DNA from: Flagellimonas allohymeniacidonis
Lineage (GTDB): Bacteria > Bacteroidota > Bacteroidia > Flavobacteriales > Flavobacteriaceae
DNA: 64,000 nt
Reading direction: 5' to 3'
NCBI RefSeq assembly: GCF_004296335.1
Contig: NZ_SGIU01000001.1
Span: 1-64,000, forward strand
Positions 45,691-54,914 of the stretch are shown here, piece by piece (position 1 is the stretch's first letter; each line of letters begins with the position of its first letter). The notes under the pieces are model-generated. The model was not told the origin of the DNA, did no database searches, and worked only from the letters and a program-made list of their open reading frames with translations. A program made the position numbers and the translations under genes.

Positions 45691-46077
45691 TCACGATTGA
45701 TACTTCACCAATATTTGTAATCCAACATACAAAGTGGCCAAGACCAACCATATGATTTGGGGTGCCAAATAGTTGTGTAAGTTTTGTTTGACTTCCTTAA
45801 GTCGGGACCTATACTTTAGGGTAAGCCAAAGGGTAAGGAGATTTCCGGCTGCGCCAACTTCCAGTTGATTGAACAAATAGGTATAGAGAGGATACAACCA
45901 AACAAAAACCAGCAAAAACAAGCCGAGATAAAAATATGGGTTGTTCCGTCCCTTAAGCTTATCCACCCGGATTAAAATCCAAATCATAATGATTGACAGG
46001 AGAATCCAGACTCCTGCGGCCATAAAATCAATCCATGTGAAGTAATCCAAAATTTCTTTCAAACCTTTAATAATCAA
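45691..46077 (-). CDS. Small membrane protein of unknown function
   Basis: 128 residues if translation begins at the TTG at 46077; an ATG at 46023 (MAAGVWILLS) would remove 18 residues. Three hydrophobic segments (about 17-38, 47-68 and 108-124) mark an integral membrane protein. No family is recognised. It faces the nitronate monooxygenase gene with only four bases between the stops. Confidence 0.65.
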   Translation of the reverse strand: MIIKGLKEILDYFTWIDFMAAGVWILLSIIMIWILIRVDKLKGRNNPYFYLGLFLLVFVWLYPLYTYLFNQLEVGAAGNLLTLWLTLKYRSRLKEVKQNLHNYLAPQIIWLVLATLYVGLQILVKYQS

Positions 46078-46162
46078 TTTAATTCCTCAAATGTAGTAAG
46101 AAAGAATTTCAAGGATTTATTAAAGTTGTATTATGGCTTTTTATACATTTGTTTGGACACGT

Positions 46163-46648
46163 ATGAAAAAGCTAATCCCCACCTTAGTTCTTTTTTGCAT
46201 GCTTACTTCTACGCATGCACAAGTGGAACGCGATAAAGCGTTGCACTTTATTGGTGGAAATCTTTTTGGTTTGGCAGGAGCTGGAATAGCAAAACAAGCA
46301 TCGGACGGTAATCGCGTTTGGACCTTTGTTGGGTCCGTTATGGGAAGCACTTTGATTGGGATAGCCAAAGAATCGGTTGATGCGGGGCAGCAGGAAAATG
46401 GCTGGGATAACGACGATTTGGCTGCGACCATTCTTGGTGGTGTCACGGTGGGTGTCACCATTGAACTTTTTTCCAAAAAGAAGAAAAATAAACTACCAGC
46501 TGGTACTTACACTGTTCAAAAGATAGATTTGGAAGCCTTGGAAAAATCCAGTAAACTGGTTTGGGACTTTACACAAAGAAAAGAGCTGCCCATTTTGACC
46601 CCGCTTGGTTTTTCTGACGGTATGGCTTCTGTCAAATTTGAAGATTAA
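46163..46648 (+). CDS. YfiM/DUF2279-like exported protein
   Basis: 161 residues from the ATG at 46163 (MKKLIPTLVLFCMLTSTHAQ gives a signal peptide); the frame to 46133 adds ten residues. The motif DKALHFIGGNLFGLAGAGIAK followed by IGIAKESVDAGQQ and WDNDDLAATILGG has the DKxLHF ... GKE-D ... DLxA spacing of the YfiM/DUF2279 proteins. Glycine-rich hydrophobic parts could be short membrane segments. The role is unknown. Confidence 0.75.
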   Translation: MKKLIPTLVLFCMLTSTHAQVERDKALHFIGGNLFGLAGAGIAKQASDGNRVWTFVGSVMGSTLIGIAKESVDAGQQENGWDNDDLAATILGGVTVGVTIELFSKKKKNKLPAGTYTVQKIDLEALEKSSKLVWDFTQRKELPILTPLGFSDGMASVKFED

Positions 46649-46654
46649 CCCCTT

Positions 46655-47989
46655 TTAGATTAATCCTCTAGCCTTGATTTCCAAATACTTGTTTATCGTG
46701 TTTATGGTCAGGTCCTCTGGTTTGGTCAACATGGTTTGAATACCATGCTGTCGTAATTCGTTTACAATCAATTTCTTCTCATAAATAAACTTTTCGGCAA
46801 TGGTCTGCTCAAATATCTGACGAATGTTCTCCGCTTTTTTCTGAGCAAACAGGTTCAGCTCTGTATTTTCAAAGAAAATGACCACTAAAAGGTGTTGTTT
46901 GGCAATTGCTTGCAAGTATGGCAATTGACGGTGCAGGGCATCCAGGGTCTCAAAGTTGGTATACAAAAGCAGTAAACTTCGCTGGTTGAGGTTACGTTTT
47001 ATATCAATATAAAGCCGACTAAAATCGCTTTCCACAAAGTTGGTCCTTAAATTGTATAGGGTTTCAAGAATAAGGTTCATCTGGGAATTCCGCCTTTCCG
47101 CGACCACCCGATTCTCAATGCGATTGCTGAAGGCAAACATTCCGGCCTTATCCTGTTTCTTAATGGCAATATTGCTGATAACCAAGGTGGCGTTAATGGC
47201 ATAATCCAGCAGGCTTAAGCCTTCAAAAGGCATTTTCATCACCCTTCCCTTGTCGATTACCGAATAGATGGGCTGGGATTTTTCATCTTGATACTGGTTG
47301 ACCATCAATTGGCTTTTCTTGGCGGTGGCCTTCCAATTAATGTTTCGGATATCGTCACCTTGCACATATTCCTTGATTTGCTCAAACTCCATGGTATGGC
47401 CAATACGTCTAATTTTCTTTAAGCCGTACTCGTGCAGTCGGTTGGTAAAGGCGATAAGGTCATATTTTTGAAGCTGAAGGAAGGAGGGGTACACCGGAAT
47501 CTCAGCAGAATCATCAAAGCGGTAGCGTCGGGCCAAAAAGCCTATGGGGGAAGAAGCATATATATTGAGACTGCCAAAGGAATAAACACCTCTTTCCGTT
47601 GGTCTCAGTTCGTAATTAAAAACGCCCGAGGCACCACTTTTTAGGGGACTGTTTATTTCAAAATCCCGCTTTTGAAATTGTAGTGGGATTTCATCGATAA
47701 TCCTGGTTTGGATTTGGAACAAATAACCGTTTGATAGGGTAATCTGGATTGGATTTTGGTCGCCATTTGAGAGCTTGTCCGGTAAAATTCGACTTGCTGT
47801 TATTTTTCCTTTTGAAACAAAGAGTATCAAATAATCCACTGCGAGCAAGAGCACCATCCCATAAAAAAGTACTCGAGTTGTTCGATAAAGCGCTGGGAAC
47901 ATATAGCTTACTAAAAAAGCTATGATGATAGCCACCAACACTATGAAAAAGCGCTGCTTAACGTAGATATGTCGGAAGAATTTCTTCAA
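46655..47989 (-). CDS. DUF58 domain protein of a MoxR module
   Basis: 444 residues from a TTG start at 47989 (no early ATG). Two N-terminal membrane helices (about 13-55) precede a beta-sandwich and the DUF58 region (about 190-310: RRIGHTMEFEQIKEYVQGDD, then INWKATAKKSQLMVNQYQ), which leads into a von Willebrand A-like C-terminal part (IYSVIDKGRVMKMP ... LLLLYTNFETLD). The MIDAS-like serine pattern is incomplete. It is the last gene of the operon, 8 bp after moxR. Confidence 0.9.
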   Translation of the reverse strand: MKKFFRHIYVKQRFFIVLVAIIIAFLVSYMFPALYRTTRVLFYGMVLLLAVDYLILFVSKGKITASRILPDKLSNGDQNPIQITLSNGYLFQIQTRIIDEIPLQFQKRDFEINSPLKSGASGVFNYELRPTERGVYSFGSLNIYASSPIGFLARRYRFDDSAEIPVYPSFLQLQKYDLIAFTNRLHEYGLKKIRRIGHTMEFEQIKEYVQGDDIRNINWKATAKKSQLMVNQYQDEKSQPIYSVIDKGRVMKMPFEGLSLLDYAINATLVISNIAIKKQDKAGMFAFSNRIENRVVAERRNSQMNLILETLYNLRTNFVESDFSRLYIDIKRNLNQRSLLLLYTNFETLDALHRQLPYLQAIAKQHLLVVIFFENTELNLFAQKKAENIRQIFEQTIAEKFIYEKKLIVNELRQHGIQTMLTKPEDLTINTINKYLEIKARGLI

Positions 47990-47997
47990 GTCGTGCG

Positions 47998-48996
47998 CTA
48001 TCTTGGAATTTCAATGCTTTCAACAATTTGATTCACCACTTGATCCGATGTCAGGCCCTCCATTTCCCTTTCTGGGGTAAGCATAATCCGATGTGATAAA
48101 ATCGGAGCGGCCACAGTCTTGATATCATCAGGAGTGATAAAATCGCGTCCTTTCATGGCCGCAAGGGCCTTTGACGCATCCAGCAGTGCAATGGAAGCCC
48201 TTGGCGATGCCCCAAGATAAAGGTTCGCATTGTGCCGGGTATTGTTCACGATGGAGGCGATATAGGAGAGAAGGTTCTTTTCTACCACAATTTCCTTAAT
48301 CAGATTTTGATATTGGGCAATCTCCTTGGCAGAAAGAATGGAATTTACAATTTCTTCCACCACCTCCTTCTTTTGTTCGTGTTTTCGCTCCAAGATCTGT
48401 ACTTCTTCATCCAAACTGGGATAGTCGACATCAATTTTGAACAAAAACCTATCCAGTTGGGCCTCGGGCAATCGATAGGTACCTTCTTGCTCTATCGGAT
48501 TCTGTGTGGCGAACACCAAAAACGGAGGAGTCATTTCGTATCGGTGACCATCTATGGTAATTTGGCGTTCCGCCATGGCCTCAAAAAGGGCTGCTTGGGT
48601 TTTCGCAGGTGCCCTATTGATTTCATCAATCAAGATAATATTGGAAAACAAGGGTCCTTTTTTAAACTCAAATTCTGAGGTTTTTACGTTGAAGACCGAA
48701 GTTCCCAAAATATCGCTGGGCATGAGGTCGGGCGTGAACTGAATCCTGCTAAAATCAACACTCATTGTTTTGGCTAGCAATTTTGCCGTTACCGTCTTCG
48801 CTACCCCAGGGACACCTTCAATCAAGGAATGTCCATTGGCCAAAATGGAAATAATCAGTAGTTCGATCATCCGTTCCTGACCAATAATGACTTTTCCAAT
48901 TTCACTTTTTACTTGCTCCACTGCGTTTTGCAATGGGCTTAAATCTATTCTAGAATCAAACTCCAACTTTTCGTTTTGCGAGTCCTTGTTTTCCAT
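47998..48996 (-). CDS. MoxR-family AAA+ ATPase
   Basis: 332 residues. Walker A is EGVPGVAKT (about 59-67), Walker B is ILIDEINR, sensor 1 lies in VFATQNPIEQEG and the sensor 2 arginine is in LGASPRASIALL. MoxR ATPases act as chaperones that mature or activate protein complexes, usually with DUF58/VWA partners as here. It sits between DUF4350 (3-bp gap) and DUF58 in a long operon. Confidence 0.95.
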   Translation of the reverse strand: MENKDSQNEKLEFDSRIDLSPLQNAVEQVKSEIGKVIIGQERMIELLIISILANGHSLIEGVPGVAKTVTAKLLAKTMSVDFSRIQFTPDLMPSDILGTSVFNVKTSEFEFKKGPLFSNIILIDEINRAPAKTQAALFEAMAERQITIDGHRYEMTPPFLVFATQNPIEQEGTYRLPEAQLDRFLFKIDVDYPSLDEEVQILERKHEQKKEVVEEIVNSILSAKEIAQYQNLIKEIVVEKNLLSYIASIVNNTRHNANLYLGASPRASIALLDASKALAAMKGRDFITPDDIKTVAAPILSHRIMLTPEREMEGLTSDQVVNQIVESIEIPR

Positions 48997-48999
48997 ATA

Positions 49000-50208
49000 T
49001 CAACTTTTAAATTGTGTAATTTTTTTGTTCAAGGTAATGCTATCTTGTTCGGTATGTTCCGTTTTCTTTTTTAGAGAAAGAATAAATTCAATGAGTTCTT
49101 TGGTTTCACTCAAACTTTTACCTGATTTGGCGGAAAGTTCCCGAATTGTTTTCTCATTAATGGTCTGGGTATCGATATAGAATCGATTTCGTAGGTAGGC
49201 TAAGAAATAGGTAAGCTTTTTGTGAACCAAATCTGTGTAATCCTTATGCTGATGGTACAATGACCCTACGGTTCTGGCAAACTCAACCGAAGAATTTTCA
49301 AGAGGTTTGATTACCGGAATAATACGTTGTTCGCGTTTCCCTCTGAAAAGTACAAAGAGTATTAGTCCGATAATGGCCAGGTAATAGGCCCATTTTAGCT
49401 CAATTTGAGTGAGCACAAAACGCATAGGCGATGTTACAACGACCCTCCCGGCCTTTTTGTATTCATCCCAATATACTTTGGTATTGGGAATGTAAGCGTA
49501 GGTGTGACCAACATAGTCTTCATTTCCTTCAAGCATATAATAATTGGTAAAGGCCTGTGGTGTTGTATTCAAAAGGAAAGTTCCTTTCCCAAAATCTGTC
49601 TTTATAAAATTTGGCATTCGAATATCTTCATCAGGTTTATTATCCAGAATATTGCTCTTCGTATAGCTGATATGCCCCAAAATTGTTGAATTGAGTGTGT
49701 CAAGACTCACAAAGTGAGTGTAAAGCATACCTCGGGAATAATCAAAACTTTCTCCTTGAAAGGTATCATGCGTAAAATCGAGGCGTGTATCCAGTTCTTC
49801 CACGGAATAATCCGAACGCACCCTGATGTTCAAAGTATCGGACAAGAAGCCGCCAAAATCGCTGGAAGCTATAAATACAGTATTCCCAGCACTCACATAG
49901 TCCAGCAGTTGATTGGTTTCCTGTTCATCAAAGTAGATGAAATTGTTGATGAACATGTAGGAGGAGGTTTCAGAGGTGTCCAAATCAATCAATTTTTCAT
50001 ATACGTTTTCGGTGACCTGAACTACTTCGTTGGTTGGGAAAACTGATGGAAGTTCATTGTACAAAACAAAACATCCGTATGGAATTTTATCTGTAGAGGT
50101 GTAGGAAGCATTCCAGTTGATGGGTCTAGGCCTAGTAATTTCAGTAATCACAATGCCAACGATGACCACAAGGATTGCCCACAACACTATTTTCGCTCGT
50201 TTATCCAT
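49000..50208 (-). CDS. DUF4350 domain protein
   Basis: 402 residues: an N-terminal helix (about 7-24), a DUF4350 Rossmann-like periplasmic domain (about 30-260; YGCFVLYNELPSVFPTNEVV, GNTVFIASSDFG), a second helix (about 272-290) and a cytoplasmic tail with a basic coiled region. It is a standard member of MoxR-DUF58-DUF4129 clusters, where it may act as a membrane scaffold. It starts one base after the DUF4129 stop. Confidence 0.88.
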   Translation of the reverse strand: MDKRAKIVLWAILVVIVGIVITEITRPRPINWNASYTSTDKIPYGCFVLYNELPSVFPTNEVVQVTENVYEKLIDLDTSETSSYMFINNFIYFDEQETNQLLDYVSAGNTVFIASSDFGGFLSDTLNIRVRSDYSVEELDTRLDFTHDTFQGESFDYSRGMLYTHFVSLDTLNSTILGHISYTKSNILDNKPDEDIRMPNFIKTDFGKGTFLLNTTPQAFTNYYMLEGNEDYVGHTYAYIPNTKVYWDEYKKAGRVVVTSPMRFVLTQIELKWAYYLAIIGLILFVLFRGKREQRIIPVIKPLENSSVEFARTVGSLYHQHKDYTDLVHKKLTYFLAYLRNRFYIDTQTINEKTIRELSAKSGKSLSETKELIEFILSLKKKTEHTEQDSITLNKKITQFKS

Positions 50209-50209
50209 A

Positions 50210-50932
50210 TTATTGCGGAATTAGAACGTTTAGGTTGGTAAATCTCTGTTGGGTCATCTCGTATTGCCCTTCATTTATGGGTTGTTCACCATACCAAATG
50301 TTCTCATATAAGTAGGAAACTTCGCGAAATCCTGATTTAAGTCGTGTATCCTTAATTTCGCGCTCGTAGTCCGAATTGGTCTTTTCAAAATGCCAATCAA
50401 TAATATGTTTTTGGGACAGTTGTTTCAATATCTTCAGATATTGATAGCGCACGGCCAGTCTGAAATCCCTACTTTTTAAGGCACTACGCATCAACTCATC
50501 CAAATCCAGACTTTCAATATGTTGTTCGGAAAGATCGATGTCTAAAATGCTATTGGCCTTCTTGGTGAAAATGGAACTGAATTTTTCGTTGATCAAGAAC
50601 CGGGTGATGAGATAAATTACCAGAAGCCCCATGAGCCCGTAGATGAGATATTCAAGAATAACCGAAATATTTGGGGGAATATGAATGCCAAATAGGTCAT
50701 TGAGCCCACTGAAAATCCAATTTAGAAATCGTGCCAAAAGATTTTGTGACTCACCGGTTTTCACATCATAATCGAACTCGCTGCCCGTATATTTTTCCGA
50801 AAGGTTTTTGTCAAAGCTTCGCTCGATTAAATCAGAATCCTGGTCGTAGGGCACTTTTAATGAGTCCTGCGGTTGAAGGTTTCCAAAGGAAATTAAGGGG
50901 AAAGCTAAAAGGATGAGTATTTTTTTTATCAC
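50210..50932 (-). CDS. DUF4129 domain protein
   Basis: 240 residues from a GTG start whose GTGA overlaps the upstream stop by 4 bp. A signal-like N-terminus is followed by a transmembrane segment (about 90-115, LEYLIYGLMGLLVIYLITRFL) and a DUF4129 C-terminal domain (about 145-235; DLDELMRSALKSRDFRLAVRYQYLKIL is split here: conserved core RLAVRYQYLKIL and YLYENIWYGE). It belongs to the MoxR module. Confidence 0.88.
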   Translation of the reverse strand: MIKKILILLAFPLISFGNLQPQDSLKVPYDQDSDLIERSFDKNLSEKYTGSEFDYDVKTGESQNLLARFLNWIFSGLNDLFGIHIPPNISVILEYLIYGLMGLLVIYLITRFLINEKFSSIFTKKANSILDIDLSEQHIESLDLDELMRSALKSRDFRLAVRYQYLKILKQLSQKHIIDWHFEKTNSDYEREIKDTRLKSGFREVSYLYENIWYGEQPINEGQYEMTQQRFTNLNVLIPQ

Positions 50933-51870
50933 AGACTTGACTTTCCTATTTCTTCTATTTTACTTCTTGTGTAAATATTATATTTTTTCTCGTGTAGGGA
51001 ATAGTACAATACACCATTTACAAATTGCGAAAGGCAATAGCCATAAATGCCCACGGCCAGAGCAAACCACACCCCTAAGGTATAGATGACCGTTGCCAAT
51101 ACCGATTCTGAAAAATCGGTATTGCTTTCTACTGCGTGAAAGGTGTATATGCCAACAATCACAAACGGAATAATATCCAAAACTATCTGAATAAGATTGT
51201 TCAATATTCCCAATATGAAATTGGTGCCCACGGATTTCCAGAAATTATCAAAGACCAAATTCCAGCCTTCTTTTAAAGAGTCTACAATGCCTTTATCCTC
51301 CTGCATCATATGAAAAAATGATACTCCCACCCAAGCGATAAAAAAGAACAGAAGAATGTAATACGCGAAGATTCCAACAAAGGGCACAAGAAGCAGTATA
51401 AAGCTTACTACGATGAGTCCGATGAACATCAAGATAAGGCAGAAAACGAACAAAAGGATGCTACCAAGCCTTTCCTTTACGAGACTCCAAGCCTCCTGAG
51501 GCTGAAAATCTTGACCCTTGTTTTCTTGGTAGCGAATCATATAACTACTGGCTAAACTATAGTTTAGGGCGGTGGTGATTATAAAAATGACGAGAAATAA
51601 TACGACACCCGAAATAATATAGGCGGTGTACTTCTCCTCCAATATCTCGGTAGAGCCGCCATAGGCATTTCTTCCTTCATAAACGAAAACCCCAATAAAA
51701 CCAGAAACCAAGAGATAGCTGACGATAAGGAGACCTATCAGTGAAATACCATTGTATCGCAAAAAAACATTGGTAAAACTTTTGATGTTCTGTTTTAGAA
51801 ACTCAAAATAAACGGATAGAATGTCCCCAAAATCCCTATTGATTCGTAGCTCTGTGAATTTGTTTTGCAT
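50929..51870 (-). CDS. Polytopic membrane protein of the MoxR module
   Basis: 313 residues with six to seven hydrophobic helices (about 40-70, 90-115, 140-200, 215-240 and 255-280) and a charged C-terminus. It resembles the membrane part of glycerophosphodiester phosphodiesterase-like (DUF7544/YihY-type) proteins often found beside SpoIIM in these clusters; the exact family is uncertain. The start overlaps the SpoIIM-like gene by 35 bp and the stop overlaps DUF4129 by 4 bp, which ties it into the operon. Confidence 0.8.
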   Translation of the reverse strand: MQNKFTELRINRDFGDILSVYFEFLKQNIKSFTNVFLRYNGISLIGLLIVSYLLVSGFIGVFVYEGRNAYGGSTEILEEKYTAYIISGVVLFLVIFIITTALNYSLASSYMIRYQENKGQDFQPQEAWSLVKERLGSILLFVFCLILMFIGLIVVSFILLLVPFVGIFAYYILLFFFIAWVGVSFFHMMQEDKGIVDSLKEGWNLVFDNFWKSVGTNFILGILNNLIQIVLDIIPFVIVGIYTFHAVESNTDFSESVLATVIYTLGVWFALAVGIYGYCLSQFVNGVLYYSLHEKKYNIYTRSKIEEIGKSSL

Positions 51871-52819
51871 GCAATCTGTTTAGTAAAATAGGATAATAGA
51901 CGTAGTAGAAAACGATAAGTGTCAAGGAACCTCCAATGATTACCGCTGCCAACCAATTGGGCATATCCGCATAGCGGGTGATGAAACCTTCGATAAATCC
52001 GGCAATAATAAAGAAGGGGATGGTGCTCACTACCACCTTAAGTCCATCTTTGGCGCCTTTCATAAAGGAAACACGTCGGGAAAATGTTTTGGGAAACAGA
52101 ATACTGTTGCCCATAATGAGACCCGCACATCCGGCTATAATGATTACCGATATTTCTATGGTTCCATGAAGCCAAATTTGGCGGTTGGCCTCAAAAAACA
52201 CCCCTTTGGTATAGAAGAAGGTTACAAAAGCACCAAGCATAACCCCATTGCTAAAAAGAACATAGGCGGTTCCTAGGCTGGTTATCACACCAAAGGCAAA
52301 GGCAATAAAGGCCACCCTAATGTTGTTGATGGTGATTCCCAGAAATGTGCCGATTTCACTTCCTCCTTTATAAATCGCCGTGGGTTCGCCGTTGGCTATG
52401 TTGTTCAATGTTTCATTAACATAGGCGTCACCAAGAATGAGCCGTACAAAAGAAGCGTCGTGCAAAGCCGAGATACTTCCGATGGCTGTTGCCAGGGCAA
52501 AAATCAAAAAGGCGGTGAACAGCGTTTTATGGTACTGTTTGAAGAACAGGGGAAACTCATGGCCCCAGAAGCTGACAATGCGATTTCTGGATTCTTTTTT
52601 GTTCTTATAAATTTTTTGATGGGCCTGTGAAGCAAGCGAATTTAAGTACATAAGTGTCTTACTTTCTGCATAGTAGGTCTGGGCATAGGCAAGATCATTG
52701 GTCAGGTGGATGTAACCCTCGGCCAATTCATCGGGAGAGGTGCTCATTCCATTATTGATAGCCTTTTCAAATGCTATCCATTTTTCCTTATTTTGCTTGA
52801 CAAAGGCGGCTTCGCGCAT
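51836..52819 (-). CDS. SpoIIM-like (stage II sporulation protein M family) membrane protein
   Basis: 327 residues. A soluble helical N-terminus (1-95, with PDELAEGYIHLTNDLAYAQTYY) is followed by five transmembrane helices. The SpoIIM signature includes NNIRVAFIAFAFGVITSLGT and WLHGTIEISVIIIAGCAGLIMG. In sporulators SpoIIM belongs to a cell-wall remodelling complex; in non-sporulating bacteria this family travels with MoxR and RDD genes. It is the first gene of the leftward operon, 36 bp from the divergent RDD gene. Confidence 0.9.
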   Translation of the reverse strand: MREAAFVKQNKEKWIAFEKAINNGMSTSPDELAEGYIHLTNDLAYAQTYYAESKTLMYLNSLASQAHQKIYKNKKESRNRIVSFWGHEFPLFFKQYHKTLFTAFLIFALATAIGSISALHDASFVRLILGDAYVNETLNNIANGEPTAIYKGGSEIGTFLGITINNIRVAFIAFAFGVITSLGTAYVLFSNGVMLGAFVTFFYTKGVFFEANRQIWLHGTIEISVIIIAGCAGLIMGNSILFPKTFSRRVSFMKGAKDGLKVVVSTIPFFIIAGFIEGFITRYADMPNWLAAVIIGGSLTLIVFYYVYYPILLNRLHAKQIHRATNQ

Positions 52820-52855
52820 AGTATGCTCTTAGGTGCTGCTTAAAATTAATGTTAT

Positions 52856-53581
52856 ATGGGCAACCTCCAAATCAATACAACGCAAAATGTAAACCTAGAT
52901 TATAAGATTGTCGGTTTAGGGGAACGAATTTTGGCTTTTTTGATTGATGGACTGATTCTTTACATGTATGCCTTATTGATCAGTGTGATTGCCGATGCCA
53001 TGCGCTATGTCTATGAAGACACTTGGACGCAACGCGGTCTCGTTTCGCTGATTTTTCTTCCGGCCATGTTCTATAGTTTATTGATGCACAGTATTTTCAA
53101 TGGAAGAACCGTGGGGAAAATGCTGTTGAAAATGAGAGTAGTCCGTTTGGATGGAACCCCTGTTCACTGGAGCAATTACTTGGTTCGATGGATGTTGCGC
53201 TTAGTTGACATTTGGATTTTTGCGGGATCCATAGGGTTGTTGAGCATTCTTTTTTCTGAAAGAAAACAACGTTTGGGAGATGCTGCGGCAGGAACCGTTG
53301 TTATCAGTACCAAAAATAAGGTGAAGGTATCCCATACTATTTTGGAGGAAGTCGAGGAAAAGTATGAGCCCATGTTCACCAATGTTACCGTCTTGACGGA
53401 CAAAGACGTACGTTTGATCAAGGAGACCTACCAAATCGCTAAAAGAAGTAATGACTTTAAAACCTTAAAGGCGCTTCGGGTAAAGGTGGAAAGCATTTTG
53501 AATACGAAGTCTGAGCTGTACGACGCTCCTTATTTGGATACGGTCCTTAAGGACTATAACTATTATACCCAAAAAATGTAA
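52856..53581 (+). CDS. RDD family membrane protein
   Basis: 241 residues. The RDD domain covers about 15-160 with LGERILAFLIDGLILYMY (the Arg-Asp pattern), a second helix FLPAMFYSLLMHSIFNGRTVGK and KMRVVRLDGTPVHW. The C-terminal soluble tail is helical. RDD proteins commonly accompany SpoIIM/MoxR modules. Divergent from the SpoIIM-like gene. Its stop TAA shares one base with the ATG of the next gene (TAATG), so the two are translationally linked. Confidence 0.9.
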   Translation: MGNLQINTTQNVNLDYKIVGLGERILAFLIDGLILYMYALLISVIADAMRYVYEDTWTQRGLVSLIFLPAMFYSLLMHSIFNGRTVGKMLLKMRVVRLDGTPVHWSNYLVRWMLRLVDIWIFAGSIGLLSILFSERKQRLGDAAAGTVVISTKNKVKVSHTILEEVEEKYEPMFTNVTVLTDKDVRLIKETYQIAKRSNDFKTLKALRVKVESILNTKSELYDAPYLDTVLKDYNYYTQKM

Positions 53582-54192
53582 TGCTTTATCAACTGACGGA
53601 TATTTTGGGGACTGTTGCCTTTGCCATTTCAGGGGTATTGGTGGCTATGGACAAGCGCTTGGATTTGTTCGGCGTTTTGATTATTGCTTTCGTTACTGCA
53701 ATAGGAGGAGGTACATTACGTGATCTTTTGATTGGCAATACACCCGTTACTTGGATACAGGATCTTACTTACATTATGGTTATTCCCATCACGGTGGTCC
53801 TGGCCATTGCTTTTGCCAATCAATTAAAGTATTTGCGAAAATCTCTTTTCCTATTTGATACCTTGGGCATAGGGTTGTATACCATGGTGGGTATTGAAAA
53901 GGGCTTGGAAGCCCAATTGTCCCCTTTGGTGTGCATTGCTTTGGGCACTATGACGGCCAGTTTTGGTGGGGTACTCCGTGATATTTTATGCAACGAGATT
54001 CCCGTGATTTTCAGAAAAGAGATTTATGCCACTGCTTGTATTTTGGGAGGAGCCTTATATTTTCTGCTTTTGACTTTCAAGATGCCAGAAAGTTACGCCT
54101 ACCTCAGTGCCATCCTTTTGGTAATCCTTTTACGAATACTGGCAGTGCGTTTCAAGATTCGATTGCCCAATATTTATCGTGCCCGCGATTAA
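53581..54192 (+). CDS. TRIC-family (UPF0126/YicG) cation channel-like protein
   Basis: 203 residues with seven predicted helices in two similar halves. Each half carries the glycine-rich family motif: AIGGGTLRDLLIGNTPVTW and ASFGGVLRDILCNEIPVIF. These are typical of the prokaryotic TRIC/UPF0126 proteins, which form trimeric potassium channels in studied cases. It starts on the last base of the RDD stop and ends in a TTAA shared with the convergent cyclophilin gene. Confidence 0.9.
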   Translation: MLYQLTDILGTVAFAISGVLVAMDKRLDLFGVLIIAFVTAIGGGTLRDLLIGNTPVTWIQDLTYIMVIPITVVLAIAFANQLKYLRKSLFLFDTLGIGLYTMVGIEKGLEAQLSPLVCIALGTMTASFGGVLRDILCNEIPVIFRKEIYATACILGGALYFLLLTFKMPESYAYLSAILLVILLRILAVRFKIRLPNIYRARD

Positions 54193-54914
54193 AATACTTC
54201 GGCTTTTAAAATATACACATTTTGGTAGGGCCAGTCTCCGTCACCAACAGGAACATTGTTGATGGCATCTACAACATCCATGCCCTGGATGACTCTTCCG
54301 AAAGGGGTGTAGGATCCATCCAAGTGATAGGAACCTGGTTTGGTCACCACAATAAAAAATTCATAAGGTGAGGCCAACTTATGGGGATTGTCGCGCTCAC
54401 TACTCGGCATGGAAATCGTACCACGGTGATGCTTATGGCCCTTTTTGGCATCGGGAGGTAGCAAATAACGGCCAATGGCCCTTCGCTTTCGGGAGGTTTC
54501 CTTGTCATCGGAGTTACCTCCTTGAATGATAAAATCTTTGACAACCCTATGAAATTGAGTATTGTTGAAATAACCTTTTCGTGCCAAATAAATAAAATTG
54601 GCCTTGTGATAGGGAACATCATCGTAGAGCTGCACCGTGAAGCTTCCCATGCTGGTTGTTAGTCGTACCTTGTCTTCTTTTAGTTCCTTGGCGTAGTTGA
54701 AGTAGAAATCAATAACATTTTCCTCATTGAGCATAAATGCCTCCTCTTTTTCCTCTTTGATTTCTTCTACTTCTGATATTTGTTGGGTGCTTGCGGTGTC
54801 TTTTTCGACCTCATTCTGAATTTTTTCGACTTCCTTTTTTTTAGGATTTTCTCCGCAGGATGCCAAAAAAAATAATAGTATACTTGCAAGCAATGCCGAA
54901 GGTTTGAGCCCCAT
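54189..54914 (-). CDS. Cyclophilin-type peptidyl-prolyl isomerase lipoprotein
   Basis: 241 residues. The lipoprotein signal ends at Cys20 (FFLASCGEN) and is followed by a highly charged Lys/Glu linker (about 24-60). The cyclophilin domain (about 80-240) has FHRVVKDFIIQGGN with the catalytic arginine, the FFIV-type strand YEFFIVVTKPGSYHLDGSYTPFGRV shortened here to its two parts YEFFIVVT and YTPFGRVIQGMD. It should assist folding of periplasmic or surface proteins. Its start codon overlaps the start of the divergent NUDIX gene at CATG 54912-54915. Confidence 0.92.
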   Translation of the reverse strand: MGLKPSALLASILLFFLASCGENPKKKEVEKIQNEVEKDTASTQQISEVEEIKEEKEEAFMLNEENVIDFYFNYAKELKEDKVRLTTSMGSFTVQLYDDVPYHKANFIYLARKGYFNNTQFHRVVKDFIIQGGNSDDKETSRKRRAIGRYLLPPDAKKGHKHHRGTISMPSSERDNPHKLASPYEFFIVVTKPGSYHLDGSYTPFGRVIQGMDVVDAINNVPVGDGDWPYQNVYILKAEVF

